From NCBI RefSeq assembly GCF_014698235.1, contig NZ_JACJSP010000002.1, positions 1 through 64,000 of the forward strand: a DNA stretch of 64,000 nucleotides, given 5' to 3'. The stretch comes from Limnothrix sp. FACHB-406. GTDB taxonomy: Bacteria > Cyanobacteriota > Cyanobacteriia > CACIAM-69d. Position numbers and translations under genes: made by a program. Below, piece after piece: positions 1 through 8,662 of this stretch. Within the stretch, counting starts at the first letter, position 1. Each line of letters opens with the position of its first letter. The notes under the pieces are model-generated. The model did no database searches and had not been told where the DNA came from. It worked only from the letters and a program-made list of their open reading frames with translations.

Positions 1-323
1 TTGTACAGCCACTCATCCAAGGAAGCAGCTTCCCAGATGGGGTAGAAGTGCAAACCGATGGCGTTCGACGAGGGGATCACAGCACCAGAGATGATGTTGT
101 TCCCGTACAGCAACGAACCAGCCACGGGTTCGCGAATGCCGTCGATGTCAACCGGGGGAGCGCCGATGAAAGCGATAACGTAGCAGATGGTGGCAGCCAG
201 CAGGGTGGGGATCATCAGGACACCGAACCAGCCCACGTACAGGCGGTTGTTGGTGCTGGTTACCCACTCGCAGAACTGATCCCACACGGAAGCGCCTTGG
301 CGCTGTTGCAGGGTTGCAGTCAT
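1..323 (-). CDS. psbA: Photosystem II D1 protein, N-terminal part (runs off the window)
   Basis: The minus strand from an ATG at 323 encodes the N-terminus of D1, the PSII reaction-centre subunit that binds P680, QB and the Mn cluster in the thylakoid membrane. It begins [20 protein letters not shown] and continues through the first transmembrane helix ([20 protein letters not shown]) and the lumenal loop with [16 protein letters not shown]. About 107 of the usual 360 residues are present; the rest lies left of position 1. Residue 130, which separates D1 isoforms, is not visible. Codons are strongly biased (CTG, GGT, AAC, TTC), as expected for a highly expressed gene. It is transcribed divergently from cofG. 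Confidence 0.98.
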   Translation of the reverse strand, partial: MTATLQQRQGASVWDQFCEWVTSTNNRLYVGWFGVLMIPTLLAATICYVIAFIGAPPVDIDGIREPVAGSLLYGNNIISGAVIPSSNAIGLHFYPIWEAASLDEWLY

Positions 324-365
324 GGTTGGATGAATTGCTTTGTAGAAGAATGATTTGGCGGGTTT

Positions 366-425
366 TGTTTCCCACGTGAATATAGATTAACTGCTGTGTT
401 TAGTTTTGTAAAGAGGTTTTGACGA
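366..425 (-). promoter_or_regulatory. Probable psbA promoter region
   Basis: On the minus strand a TATATT -10-like hexamer (plus 379-384) lies about 55 bp upstream of the psbA ATG. A TTTACA element lies further upstream (near 417-422), but its spacing of about 22 bp is too long for a standard -35 pair, so only the -10 is reasonably supported. No strong Shine-Dalgarno precedes the ATG. Strand and position fit psbA only. Confidence 0.4.
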
Positions 426-471
426 TGATTTACACAAATTCCATTTTCCTTAACGTTTGAGGTCAAGGGCC

Positions 472-1614
472 ATGGCCGATCGCACAGAGGCGGATTGCCG
501 TACCCGTCAGCCTTTGGGGTCTCTGGTAACCTACAGCGCTGCCTACACGCTGGTTCCCACCTATGAATGTTTCAACCGCTGTCAGTACTGTAATTTTCGG
601 GTGGAGCCGGGGGCCGATCGCTGGCTGGGCCTGGCAGAAGCAACAGTTAAGCTTCGATCACTCACCAATCCATTGCGGGATTGTTACAAACCACAATCGG
701 GGCAATTCCCGATCGCCCCGACCAGCCCCCCCAGCTCCGGGCCGATTGAGATTCTGATTCTGAGTGGGGAGGTGCATCCCCGCAGTCCCCGACGATCGGC
801 CTGGATTCGGCGCATTGAGTCCCTCTGTCGGTTGGCACTGCTGGAAGGGTTTTTGCCCCATGCCAATGTGGGGCCGCTCAATCGCGAAGAGATGGCTTAT
901 CTGAAAGCGGTGAATGTTTCGATGGGCTTAATGATTGAGCAGGTGAGTCCTGCCCTAGCCCAAACCGTCCATCGCCACGCCCCCAGCAAGGATCCATCCC
1001 GACGGTTGGCGCAACTGGCCCAAGCGGGAGAGTTACAGATTCCCTTCACCACGGGTCTATTAATTGGGATTGGCGAAACCGAGGCCGATCGCCTGGACAG
1101 CTTGCGAGCGATCGGGCAGATTCATCGCCAGTACGGCCACATTCAAGAAGTGATCGTGCAACCCCACAGCCCCGGTCGGGATCAAGTCTGGGAAGGGGAA
1201 GCCTGTTCGGCGGCCCTGTTGCTGGAAACGGTGGCGATCGCCCGGGAACTGTTGCCACCGGAAATTGCGATTCAAGTGCCGCCCAATCTATTGAAAACAG
1301 CGGAATTGCTGCAACGGGCGATCGAACTGGGGGCAAGCGACCTGGGGGGAATTTGCCCGATCGATGAGGTGAACCCCACCTATGAACACCCGAGCCTGGC
1401 CCAACTCACCGATTGGGTGGCCGCAGCGGGCGGGCAACTGCGCCCCCGGTTACCGATTTACCCCGCCTTTGACGACTGGTTAAGCGATCCAATGCGATCG
1501 CTCGTGCAAAGCTGGCGCGATTTCCTCGGTTCCTCTCCAGATTCGCGAGATTTCCCCGAGCGATTTGACCCGAAACCAGGGCCTACAATGCAGAAGTTAA
1601 TCAGCCGGCCCTAA
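472..1614 (+). CDS. cofG: 7,8-didemethyl-8-hydroxy-5-deazariboflavin synthase, CofG subunit (radical SAM)
   Basis: CofG is a radical SAM enzyme. With CofH it makes the deazaflavin FO from a tyrosine-derived adduct; in cyanobacteria FO mainly serves as a photolyase antenna. The CX3CX2C motif that binds the 4Fe-4S cluster is at residues 33-40 (ECFNRCQYCNF), followed by a TIM-barrel with LILSGEVHP and TGLLIGIGET segments typical of CofG. ATG 472 is preferred over an in-frame TTG at 457. The protein is 380 residues, slightly long for the family because of a Pro-rich insert near residues 75-90 and a C-terminal extension. No cofH is in the window. It is transcribed divergently from psbA. Confidence 0.9.
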   Translation: MADRTEADCRTRQPLGSLVTYSAAYTLVPTYECFNRCQYCNFRVEPGADRWLGLAEATVKLRSLTNPLRDCYKPQSGQFPIAPTSPPSSGPIEILILSGEVHPRSPRRSAWIRRIESLCRLALLEGFLPHANVGPLNREEMAYLKAVNVSMGLMIEQVSPALAQTVHRHAPSKDPSRRLAQLAQAGELQIPFTTGLLIGIGETEADRLDSLRAIGQIHRQYGHIQEVIVQPHSPGRDQVWEGEACSAALLLETVAIARELLPPEIAIQVPPNLLKTAELLQRAIELGASDLGGICPIDEVNPTYEHPSLAQLTDWVAAAGGQLRPRLPIYPAFDDWLSDPMRSLVQSWRDFLGSSPDSRDFPERFDPKPGPTMQKLISRP

Positions 1615-1656
1615 GTCCGGTGTTCACGCCCGTTCCCATCGTCTGGTCTTGCTGCT

Positions 1657-2787
1657 ATGTGTGCTTTGGAAATTCGTCCCGTCAATACGCCGGCTGATTT
1701 GGAACAGTTTTTAGATGTGCCCGATCGGGTCTATCACCAGGATCCCTATTGGGTTGCCCCCCTACGCAGCAGCATCGCTCGGCAATTGTCACCGGAGAAT
1801 TCATTCCGCACCTATGGCCAATTACAAGCTTTTGTGGCCTTGAATCCTGAACCGGTGGGGCGGATTGTGGCCACGGTGAATCAACGATTGGTGGAAAAGG
1901 AAGGGGAAGCGATCGGGCTGTTTGGCTATTTTGAAACCATCAATGATTTCAGTGTGGCCCAAGGGTTGTTTACGGCTGCTGAAACTTGGTTAAAAGCACA
2001 GGGCATGACCAAAGTTCGCGGCCCCATTGATCTGTCTACCCACAATAATTGCTTGATGCTGATTGATGGGTTTGATTCCCCACCCATGGTGATGATGCCC
2101 TACAACCCTTCTTACTATCCTGAATTGGTGGAGCAAGGAGGATTCAGCAAAGCAAAAGATGCCTATGCCTATGAATATCCGCTCGATCGCCCCTTACCCA
2201 CTGAATTTGAAAAAGCCTATAAAATTGCCACCAAATCCGGCGTGAGCTTCCGCTCTATTGAAACCAAGGGTGAAGCCTTTGAGCGAGATGCCAGGATTTT
2301 ATATCGTCTATTCACCGAAGCTTTTTCAGGAAATTGGAGTTCCACCCCACGCACCGAAGAAGAGTTTTTGGAAGAAGCGCGATCGCTCCAACAATTGGTT
2401 GATCCCGATGTGGTTTTGATTGCAGAAGTGGACGGCAAGGCGGTGGGATTTTTTATGGGCTTGCCAGACTACAACATCCCGCTCAAGGAAGTGAAAGGCA
2501 AGCTGAATTGGTGGGGAACGTTGAAGTTTCTTTGGTATCGGCGGCAAATCGATCGGGGACGGGTGGTTGCCATTTGTTCTTTGCCGGAATATCAACGCAA
2601 ATTGGTTCCCTTGGCCTTGATTTATTTGGGGTTGCGAGCTTGTCAGCAAAAGGGCAAACCCTACCGCACCTCTGAGTTAGGTTGGGTTTACGAGGACAAT
2701 TCCCGATCGCGCCGTTTGATCGAAGCGGCCGGCGGTAAAATCTACAAAACCTATCGCATTTATGAAAAGTTCCTATCTCTAGCCTAG
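1657..2787 (+). CDS. GNAT-superfamily protein (BcerS/YghO-like)
   Basis: A 376-residue protein beginning MCALEIRPVNTPADLEQFLD. It resembles the uncharacterised acetyltransferase-fold family that includes YghO-like proteins. The N-terminal part has YWVAPLR and a GRIVATVNQ beta-strand pair. The middle has FEREARILYRLF-like helices, and the C-terminal half has a second GNAT-like fold with VDGKAVGFFMGLPDYN and a terminal SELGWVYEDNSRSRRLIEAAGG motif. That final segment is characteristic of GNATs in which an Asn and a following helix contact CoA. The substrate is unknown. It starts 42 bp after cofG and may be cotranscribed with it; no function linking the two is evident. Confidence 0.75.
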   Translation: MCALEIRPVNTPADLEQFLDVPDRVYHQDPYWVAPLRSSIARQLSPENSFRTYGQLQAFVALNPEPVGRIVATVNQRLVEKEGEAIGLFGYFETINDFSVAQGLFTAAETWLKAQGMTKVRGPIDLSTHNNCLMLIDGFDSPPMVMMPYNPSYYPELVEQGGFSKAKDAYAYEYPLDRPLPTEFEKAYKIATKSGVSFRSIETKGEAFERDARILYRLFTEAFSGNWSSTPRTEEEFLEEARSLQQLVDPDVVLIAEVDGKAVGFFMGLPDYNIPLKEVKGKLNWWGTLKFLWYRRQIDRGRVVAICSLPEYQRKLVPLALIYLGLRACQQKGKPYRTSELGWVYEDNSRSRRLIEAAGGKIYKTYRIYEKFLSLA

Positions 2788-2841
2788 GCAATCTCTGAGC
2801 AGTAACTTAGGGTACTTGCCAAGCACCAGTCATCATCGGGG

Positions 2842-2861
2842 CAAGGGGCTTAAGCCCCTTG
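2842..2861. repeat. Dispersed palindromic repeat, copy 1
   Basis: A perfect 20-bp palindrome, CAAGGGGCTTAAGCCCCTTG. The same core occurs at 19307-19326 and, with one change, at 57547-57566. All three copies are intergenic. As RNA it would fold into a strong hairpin and could act as a terminator or processing site. Confidence 0.85.
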
Positions 2862-2865
2862 TCGT

Positions 2866-2977
2866 CATCGATCAATGAGGCCTGCAGATATTGATCAGTA
2901 AGCCCCACAGGCATCGATCAATGAGGCCCGCAGGCATTGATCAGTAAGCCCCACAGGCATCGATCAATGAGGCCCCC
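2866..2977. repeat. 46-bp tandem repeat, about 2.4 copies
   Basis: Units start at 2866, 2912 and 2958 with CATCGATCAATGAGGCC. Each full unit continues through an ATTGATCAGTAAGCCCCACAGG half. The first two differ at only a few positions (CTGCAGAT versus CCGCAGGC) and the third is truncated after GAGGCCCC. Each unit contains imperfect inverted ATCGATCAATGA / ATTGATCAGTA segments, so a transcript could form repeated hairpins. It abuts dispersed palindrome copy 1. Confidence 0.85.
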
Positions 2978-3224
2978 AAGATAGCGGTTTTAGCTGTTCA
3001 GACATCCCTATTCAAGCTGGATTCAATCCGGGATTAAAACCCCTGAAAAACTTCACTCGCAATGCCCCAGAAAAGGCGCGATAATAGCATCATTGGCACT
3101 ATTTCGCGCCTCTTCGCATGGCTGCCCAGTAAGTTCATGGGCCCTGAGCGATCGGCAATAGGCGATTCAGTTAATCGGCCATTTACTAGGCCCTTGATAG
3201 GCGATCGGTTTAGGCACTGCAACC

Positions 3225-4901
3225 ATGGTTTTCTCCGCCCCCGCGCCGGATGCTGCACCCAGCAACGGCCCCGCCCAGCCCAGTTCTCACCAGGCAAGTC
3301 CTCAACTGTGGCTCTATGACACCACGTTGCGGGATGGGGCCCAGTCGGAAGGTCTCTCATTTTCCATTGAGGACAAGCTACGGATTGCCCGCAAGCTCGA
3401 TCGCCTGCGAATTCCTTTCATTGAAGGGGGTTGGCCCGGGGCCAATCCCAAGGATGTGCAGTTTTTTTGGCAACTTCAGGAAGAACCGCTGGAATTTTCC
3501 GAGGTGGTGGCCTTTTGCTCAACCCGCCGACCGGGCATGAACGCCGAGGAAGATCCGCTCCTGAAGCCGATTTTGGCCGCTGGGACACGTTGGGTAGCCA
3601 TTTTTGGGAAATCTTGGGACTTGCATGTGACCGAGGGCCTCAAAACCACCCTCGATGAAAACATCGCCATGATCCGCGACTCGATCGCCTTCCTAATCAG
3701 CCAAGGGCGACAGGTGATCTACGACGCGGAACATTGGTTTGACGGCTATTTGGCAAATCCCGACTACGCGATCGCCACCCTCAAGGCAGCCCACGAGGCC
3801 GGGGCCGCTTGGTTGGCCCTCTGTGACACCAATGGCGGCACACTGCCCCACGAGGTGGCTCGGATTGTGGCTGAGGTGCGGGAATGGCTGCCCGCGGCCC
3901 AATTGGGAATCCACACCCACAACGATTCCGGGACGGCGGTGGCCAACGCGATCGCCGCTGTCCAAGGGGGCGCAAGGATGGTGCAAGGCACGATCAATGG
4001 CTATGGCGAGCGCTGTGGCAATGCCAACCTCTGCACCCTGATTCCTAATTTGCAGTTGAAACTGGGGCTGAACTGCATTCCCGCCGCCCAGTTGGCGGAG
4101 TTGACGGCCACCAGTCGCTTTGTCAGTGAAGTGGCGAACTTGGCTCCGGACGATCGCGCGCCCTATGTGGGTTTGTCCGCCTTTGCCCACAAGGGCGGAA
4201 TCCATGTCAGCGCCGTGGAACGCAATCCCCAAACCTATGAACATGTCTCGCCCGATCGGGTGGGAAACCAACGCCGAATCGTCATTTCCGATCAATCGGG
4301 TTTGAGCAACGTGTTGGCCAAGGCCCGCTCCTTTGGCTTAGATCTCGACAAACAAGACCCCGCCTGTCGGCAGATTTTACAAACCCTCAAAACCCTGGAA
4401 AATCAGGGCTATCAGTTCGAGGCCGCCGAAGCCAGTTTTGACCTGCTGATGCGAACGGCCCTCGGTCAGCGATCGAGCTTTTTTGTCCTGAAAGATTGCC
4501 GCGTTCACTACGACTTTGGTGAACCGAGCGATCGGGAATCCTTGGCCACCGTCAAGGTCACCGTGGGCGATCGCACCCTGTTGGAAGTGGCGGAAGGTAA
4601 CGGCCCCGTGGCGGCCATGGATGCGGCCCTGCGGCGAGCGCTGGTGCAGTTTTATCCAGTGGTGGCTCAGTTCCACCTCACCGATTACAAGGTGCGAATT
4701 TTGGATGGCGGCGCGGGCACATCCGCCAAAACCAGAGTCCTGGTGGAATCCAGCGACGGCCACCAGCGTTGGACAACCGTAGGAGTCTCCGGCAACATTT
4801 TGGAAGCTTCCTATCAAGCCGTTGTGGAAGCGATCGAATATGGCCTGATTCTTCACGGTATTCAGACTTTGCAACCACTGCCCCTACCTTTGGAGGTCTA
4901 A
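3225..4901 (+). CDS. cimA: (R)-citramalate synthase
   Basis: This enzyme condenses pyruvate and acetyl-CoA to citramalate, the threonine-independent entry into isoleucine synthesis used by many cyanobacteria. The 558 residues show the DRE-TIM metallolyase barrel: YDTTLRDGAQSEGLSF near residue 28, IEGGWPGANPKD, and the metal-binding IHTHNDSG near residue 228. NGYGERCGNANL follows, and then the C-terminal LeuA-type dimer/regulatory domain (about 400-530) that senses isoleucine. EGGWPG and the overall length favour citramalate synthase over isopropylmalate synthase. The N-terminal 25 residues are a poorly conserved Ala/Pro/Ser stretch. The gene stands alone, with a 437-bp gap upstream. Confidence 0.92.
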   Translation: MVFSAPAPDAAPSNGPAQPSSHQASPQLWLYDTTLRDGAQSEGLSFSIEDKLRIARKLDRLRIPFIEGGWPGANPKDVQFFWQLQEEPLEFSEVVAFCSTRRPGMNAEEDPLLKPILAAGTRWVAIFGKSWDLHVTEGLKTTLDENIAMIRDSIAFLISQGRQVIYDAEHWFDGYLANPDYAIATLKAAHEAGAAWLALCDTNGGTLPHEVARIVAEVREWLPAAQLGIHTHNDSGTAVANAIAAVQGGARMVQGTINGYGERCGNANLCTLIPNLQLKLGLNCIPAAQLAELTATSRFVSEVANLAPDDRAPYVGLSAFAHKGGIHVSAVERNPQTYEHVSPDRVGNQRRIVISDQSGLSNVLAKARSFGLDLDKQDPACRQILQTLKTLENQGYQFEAAEASFDLLMRTALGQRSSFFVLKDCRVHYDFGEPSDRESLATVKVTVGDRTLLEVAEGNGPVAAMDAALRRALVQFYPVVAQFHLTDYKVRILDGGAGTSAKTRVLVESSDGHQRWTTVGVSGNILEASYQAVVEAIEYGLILHGIQTLQPLPLPLEV

Positions 4902-5369
4902 AAAGTCACATCTTTGGCAACCCTATGCCACGGAGGTGTTGCGCCAAAGTGCCATTCTCGAAGCAGGATTTTAGGGCTAAGAAATAGAATTCCCGATCGC
5001 AAAAGCAAGGGTTCGATCATGAACCTTTGCTCATCTTTAGTGCCCCAGATTCCAGCAATCCTACGGATTTTCCCTGAACTTGCGCCCCCCTGAGACCACG
5101 TGGGGCCAACCGGAATCGGGGCTAATTTTCCGCCCTGGCCGCCCGCTGGGTCTGAGTCGCGGCCGCTCCCATGCCCACCCATCGGCTGGGCAATCTCCCT
5201 GGCAGTTTGCTCCCCAAGATATTTACCATTAATTCAAAAACGAGTTAACCCGAAAGAAAGTTATCTAAATTGGATCCCAGAGGAAAAAATTTAACAATAA
5301 TTGAAGTTGCGACCCCTCTATTTGTGATAACTCTGAAGGAAAGATGGAAAAGGATCTTGAGGCAGTTCT
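4902..5369. other. Intergenic region upstream of the CHASE4 kinase
   Basis: A gap of 468 bp without a supported gene. Its last 150 bp are AT-rich (around 5220-5310, TTAATTCAAAAACGAG and TTTAACAATAATTG) and are the likely promoter region for the sensor kinase. No clear terminator follows cimA. Confidence 0.5.
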
Positions 5370-7790
5370 GTGCTGAAATCAGCTTCGTCTGAAGGTGAGC
5401 AGGTGCGACGCGGCTTTCGGCAGCTCGTGGTGACCATTTTGTTGGTATCAGGGTTGCTTTACACGGGCGTGGCGAGTGTCCTGCTGAACACCATCACCAG
5501 CCTCGAACAAAGAACCATCGAAGAACATACCAACCGCTTTACTCGGTTACTTTACCGGCGATCGGCCCAGCTTTTGCCATCGGCCTGTGACTATGGCTAT
5601 TGGGATGCAACCCATCAGTTTCTAAGGCAGCCCAATGAAGACTTTATTCGCAATAATTTTAGTCCAACCAATTATCAAAGTTTTGATTTAACCATCATGG
5701 GGGTGGTGGGTCGTGATGGCAAAATTCGCTATGCCCGAGAGCGACAAGTTTCGAATCAGTCCGGCAGCACCGCCAATGATCGCTACCATGAACCCTCCAC
5801 AACCCTGACGTATTTTTTGCAATCCTTGCCGAAAGGATTTCAATCAAACCCAGACCAAAAGCGGCTGGCGGGTGTGGTAGCCATTGACAATGATTTATTA
5901 AGCATTGCCATTTGCAGCATTCCCAATCCTCAAAAACCAGATCAAGTGGATGGTTGGTTTGTGATGGGTCAGCGGCTGGATGCTCGGTTGCTTCAAGATT
6001 TAAGCCAATTGGTTCCGGGGGCTTTGGAAATTAAGGTCAGCCGCCATTCCAACAATTTGCCCCTCTATGGAGCCTTTGATTTTACGGGTCAAGCCAGACG
6101 AAATCAGCGCACCGAAGTAACTGATTCATCGCGCAATTTGGTGGGTTATCGCTACTTAGTGGATGTGTATGGCAAACCTAGTGCGATCGCCCGGGTCACC
6201 ATTACGCGCACCCTACACCAACATAGTTTGTATGGACTCTTAAGCATTGGCGGCATTTTGGTGCTGCTCAGTTTGGGATTCATTAGCCTGGCTTGGCAGG
6301 CCCTGCAACAGGCTTTGCAGAACTTGGATGAGCGCGATCGAGCGGAGGCCGCCCTAATTGAATCGGCCACTCAAAATCTCGATCGGGAAACCTATCGCGC
6401 TCGCATCATGGAACTGGAGTTAATTCTTCAGGATTTGCGGGCTTCTCAGGCTCAGTTGATCCACAGCGCCAAGATGGAAAGCTTGGGCAAAATGGTGGCG
6501 GGCATTGCCCATGAAGTGAATAATCCCGTGAGCTTTATTCAGGGTAATTTGCGACACCTTAAAAAATATCAACAGGATCTTTGCGACCTAATACGGCTGT
6601 ATCAAAAATATTATCCCGTTGCCTACGATGAAATTTTAGATCGTAGCCGAGAAGTGGATTTGGCTTTCATCTTAGAAGATAGCGATCGGGTCATTCAGTC
6701 CATCGATCGCGGAGCCGATCGGATCTATCGGATTGTGAATGCCCTACGCAATTTTTCGCGATTGGATGAATCGGATTTGAAATCGGTGGATCTCCATGCG
6801 GGCATTGACAGCACGATCGAACTCTTAGACCACGCCTTAGAAGAACGCTCATTCCGACCAGCGATTGCGATCGAGCGAGTCTATGGCGAATTACCCCTCG
6901 TTGAGTGTTATGCACGCCAGCTCAATCAAGTTTTTATGCATTTACTCATGAACTCGATCGACTCCCTCGACGAGACCATGAAAAAACACTATCAACGCAT
7001 TCACGGAAAACCGGCAGACTCAGCCCCGAGCACCCCAACCACCGCTCCCGTCATTTTGGGGGCGGAGCCAGGAACCGAAATTGACCTTAGCAATTCAGAA
7101 CCCATTGATGGAGGAAGTTATCGTTCACCGGTCTTGAAAACCTCCGCTGACCTACCCGCAAAGGCCCCCCGAAATTCCGGTCAACCAATGAGCCAATCAA
7201 AGCTGGAAAATGCGGGTATTGGCAACCTAAATTCTGAAAACGCTAGCACGAGCAATAATGCCAACAACACCAACAACAATCGCCGGAATCGAGGGGCTTC
7301 CTTTGCAGAGCAACTGAGATCCAAATTGCAAACCTTTGATGCTAATGGCTCAGGCTTTGAAGCGGCTAAAGCTCCATTACAACCCACCATCACAATTCGC
7401 ACCAAAGTGGATTTAAACCGCTGGGTTTTGATTTCCATTGCTGACAATGGCTTAGGCATTGACAAACAAGTTCAATCGCGATTATTCGACCCCTTTTTCA
7501 CAACCAAACCCGTTGGGCAAGGCGCTGGACTAGGGTTATTTATTAGCCATCAAATTATTACGCAGCATGGTGGACAACTTCGCTGCATCTCTGAGCCGGA
7601 TCAAGGTAGTGAATTTATTATTTTGTTGCCCCTGAAGCAGATTCGCGAAACCAAACCCCAGGAGGAGTTGGCGATGAAGTTGCGATTTAACCAGCTTCAG
7701 CGGGGCTTGAGTCATAGTCATGATCGATCGCCCCATTTGGCTTCGGCTCCGGTAGTTTCTGGCACCGAGGAAGAAGCGTCCAAAGGTTAA
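5370..7790 (+). CDS. CHASE4-domain membrane sensor histidine kinase
   Basis: An 806-residue inner-membrane kinase; GTG start at 5370. A transmembrane helix (about 18-40) is followed by an extracytoplasmic CHASE4 sensor domain with the signature DYGYWDATHQFL near residues 67-78. A second helix lies near 285-308, followed by a coiled-coil linker. The dimerisation/phosphoacceptor box is KMVAGIAHEVNNP, with His381. The ATPase domain has an N-box (LLMNSIDSLDE, about 523-533), a G1 box (IADNGLGID, about 690) and a G2 box (GQGAGLGLF). Between N and G1 boxes sits an insert of roughly 130 residues rich in Pro, Ser, Thr and Asn, unusual for this fold. No response regulator is adjacent, so the partner is unknown. 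Confidence 0.9.
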   Translation: MLKSASSEGEQVRRGFRQLVVTILLVSGLLYTGVASVLLNTITSLEQRTIEEHTNRFTRLLYRRSAQLLPSACDYGYWDATHQFLRQPNEDFIRNNFSPTNYQSFDLTIMGVVGRDGKIRYARERQVSNQSGSTANDRYHEPSTTLTYFLQSLPKGFQSNPDQKRLAGVVAIDNDLLSIAICSIPNPQKPDQVDGWFVMGQRLDARLLQDLSQLVPGALEIKVSRHSNNLPLYGAFDFTGQARRNQRTEVTDSSRNLVGYRYLVDVYGKPSAIARVTITRTLHQHSLYGLLSIGGILVLLSLGFISLAWQALQQALQNLDERDRAEAALIESATQNLDRETYRARIMELELILQDLRASQAQLIHSAKMESLGKMVAGIAHEVNNPVSFIQGNLRHLKKYQQDLCDLIRLYQKYYPVAYDEILDRSREVDLAFILEDSDRVIQSIDRGADRIYRIVNALRNFSRLDESDLKSVDLHAGIDSTIELLDHALEERSFRPAIAIERVYGELPLVECYARQLNQVFMHLLMNSIDSLDETMKKHYQRIHGKPADSAPSTPTTAPVILGAEPGTEIDLSNSEPIDGGSYRSPVLKTSADLPAKAPRNSGQPMSQSKLENAGIGNLNSENASTSNNANNTNNNRRNRGASFAEQLRSKLQTFDANGSGFEAAKAPLQPTITIRTKVDLNRWVLISIADNGLGIDKQVQSRLFDPFFTTKPVGQGAGLGLFISHQIITQHGGQLRCISEPDQGSEFIILLPLKQIRETKPQEELAMKLRFNQLQRGLSHSHDRSPHLASAPVVSGTEEEASKG

Positions 7791-7891
7791 CCACGCCACG
7801 GGAACTCCGTCCCTATGTAGTCCGCCCCCGGGGGCAAGTTGGTACAAGGTGGCTCAATTCGGCCGAGCGTAATCGGCCTAGCACGATCGCT

Positions 7892-8662
7892 CTAGCGCAA
7901 TCGTTGGGCGATCGGGTCAAAACACAAACGACCAGCCCCCCAGGCCACCACCAGCGCACCAACGGAGACAGCCAGCGCCGCCGCCACCATCACCAAGAGC
8001 TGCACCGACACAGCCATCAACGGATCCATGCCTGCCAGCAGGGCCCCACTCACCAGGCCTGGCAAAGTGAATAGTCCCGCGCTGGTGAAACCGTTCAAGG
8101 TGGGCACAAGGGCCGATCGCAGGGCGGCGCGACGATGGGGGGCGATCGCCTGTTGGGCCGTGGCCCCCAAACTCAATCGCTGTTCAATATCGTTGCGGTG
8201 CGATCGGGCCGCCATCATCACCTGTTCCCCCGCGATCGCCGCCCCATTGGCCGCCGCCCCCAACACCACAGCCCCCACGGGAACCCAAACCCGAGGCTCA
8301 AACCACTGCCCCGGCCGCAGCACCAACAGCACCACCGGCACACTGGCCAACAGTCCGGCCCCCAACAGCCCGCCCAACAGCCAGGGCAAGAGTTGGGGCC
8401 ATCGTTGCCCCATCTGTTGGTGGGCGGAAACCACCGCCAGCCCCCACAATCCCCCCAGGGCGATCGCCAGGCTGCCCGGAGACGGAGCCGCCCAAACCAA
8501 GGCCAACAAACTGCCCACCGCCGTGAGTTGCAACAGGGCCCGCCCGATCGCCCGGCCCCAAGCCCGCGTCAGCCCCAAGCCTTGACTGGCACAGAGGCCC
8601 ACTGTCCCCAACGCCAATCCTCCCAGCCACAACAAATCCACTGGTTCCATGAAAGAACCCAA
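7892..8662 (-). CDS. fetB: FetB-family (UPF0014) ABC transporter permease, probable iron export
   Basis: A hydrophobic protein of 256 residues with about seven membrane segments, matching the FetB/YbbM family. Characteristic features are the cytoplasmic NDIEQRLSLGATAQQAI segment and the following VPTLNGFTSAGLFTLPGLVSGALLAGMDPL. In E. coli FetAB exports iron and protects against oxidative stress; that role is assumed here from the family. The partner ATPase FetA is not in the window. The start may be ATG 8662 or an in-frame ATG four codons later (8650). It is convergent with the CHASE4 kinase. Confidence 0.85.
   Translation of the reverse strand: MGSFMEPVDLLWLGGLALGTVGLCASQGLGLTRAWGRAIGRALLQLTAVGSLLALVWAAPSPGSLAIALGGLWGLAVVSAHQQMGQRWPQLLPWLLGGLLGAGLLASVPVVLLVLRPGQWFEPRVWVPVGAVVLGAAANGAAIAGEQVMMAARSHRNDIEQRLSLGATAQQAIAPHRRAALRSALVPTLNGFTSAGLFTLPGLVSGALLAGMDPLMAVSVQLLVMVAAALAVSVGALVVAWGAGRLCFDPIAQRLR

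Larger units (their letters stand above)
2788..3224. other. Intergenic region with repeats between the GNAT-like gene and cimA
   Basis: This 437-bp stretch has no supported gene. It contains the palindrome CAAGGGGCTTAAGCCCCTTG (2842-2861) and a 46-bp tandem repeat (2866-2977), both listed separately. The part from about 2980 to 3224 probably holds the cimA promoter, but I see no clear -10/-35 pair. Confidence 0.6.

Noticed and set aside
3693-4295. 200-codon frame on the minus strand within cimA
   Set aside because: Shadow of a GC-rich gene; no recognisable domain or start context.
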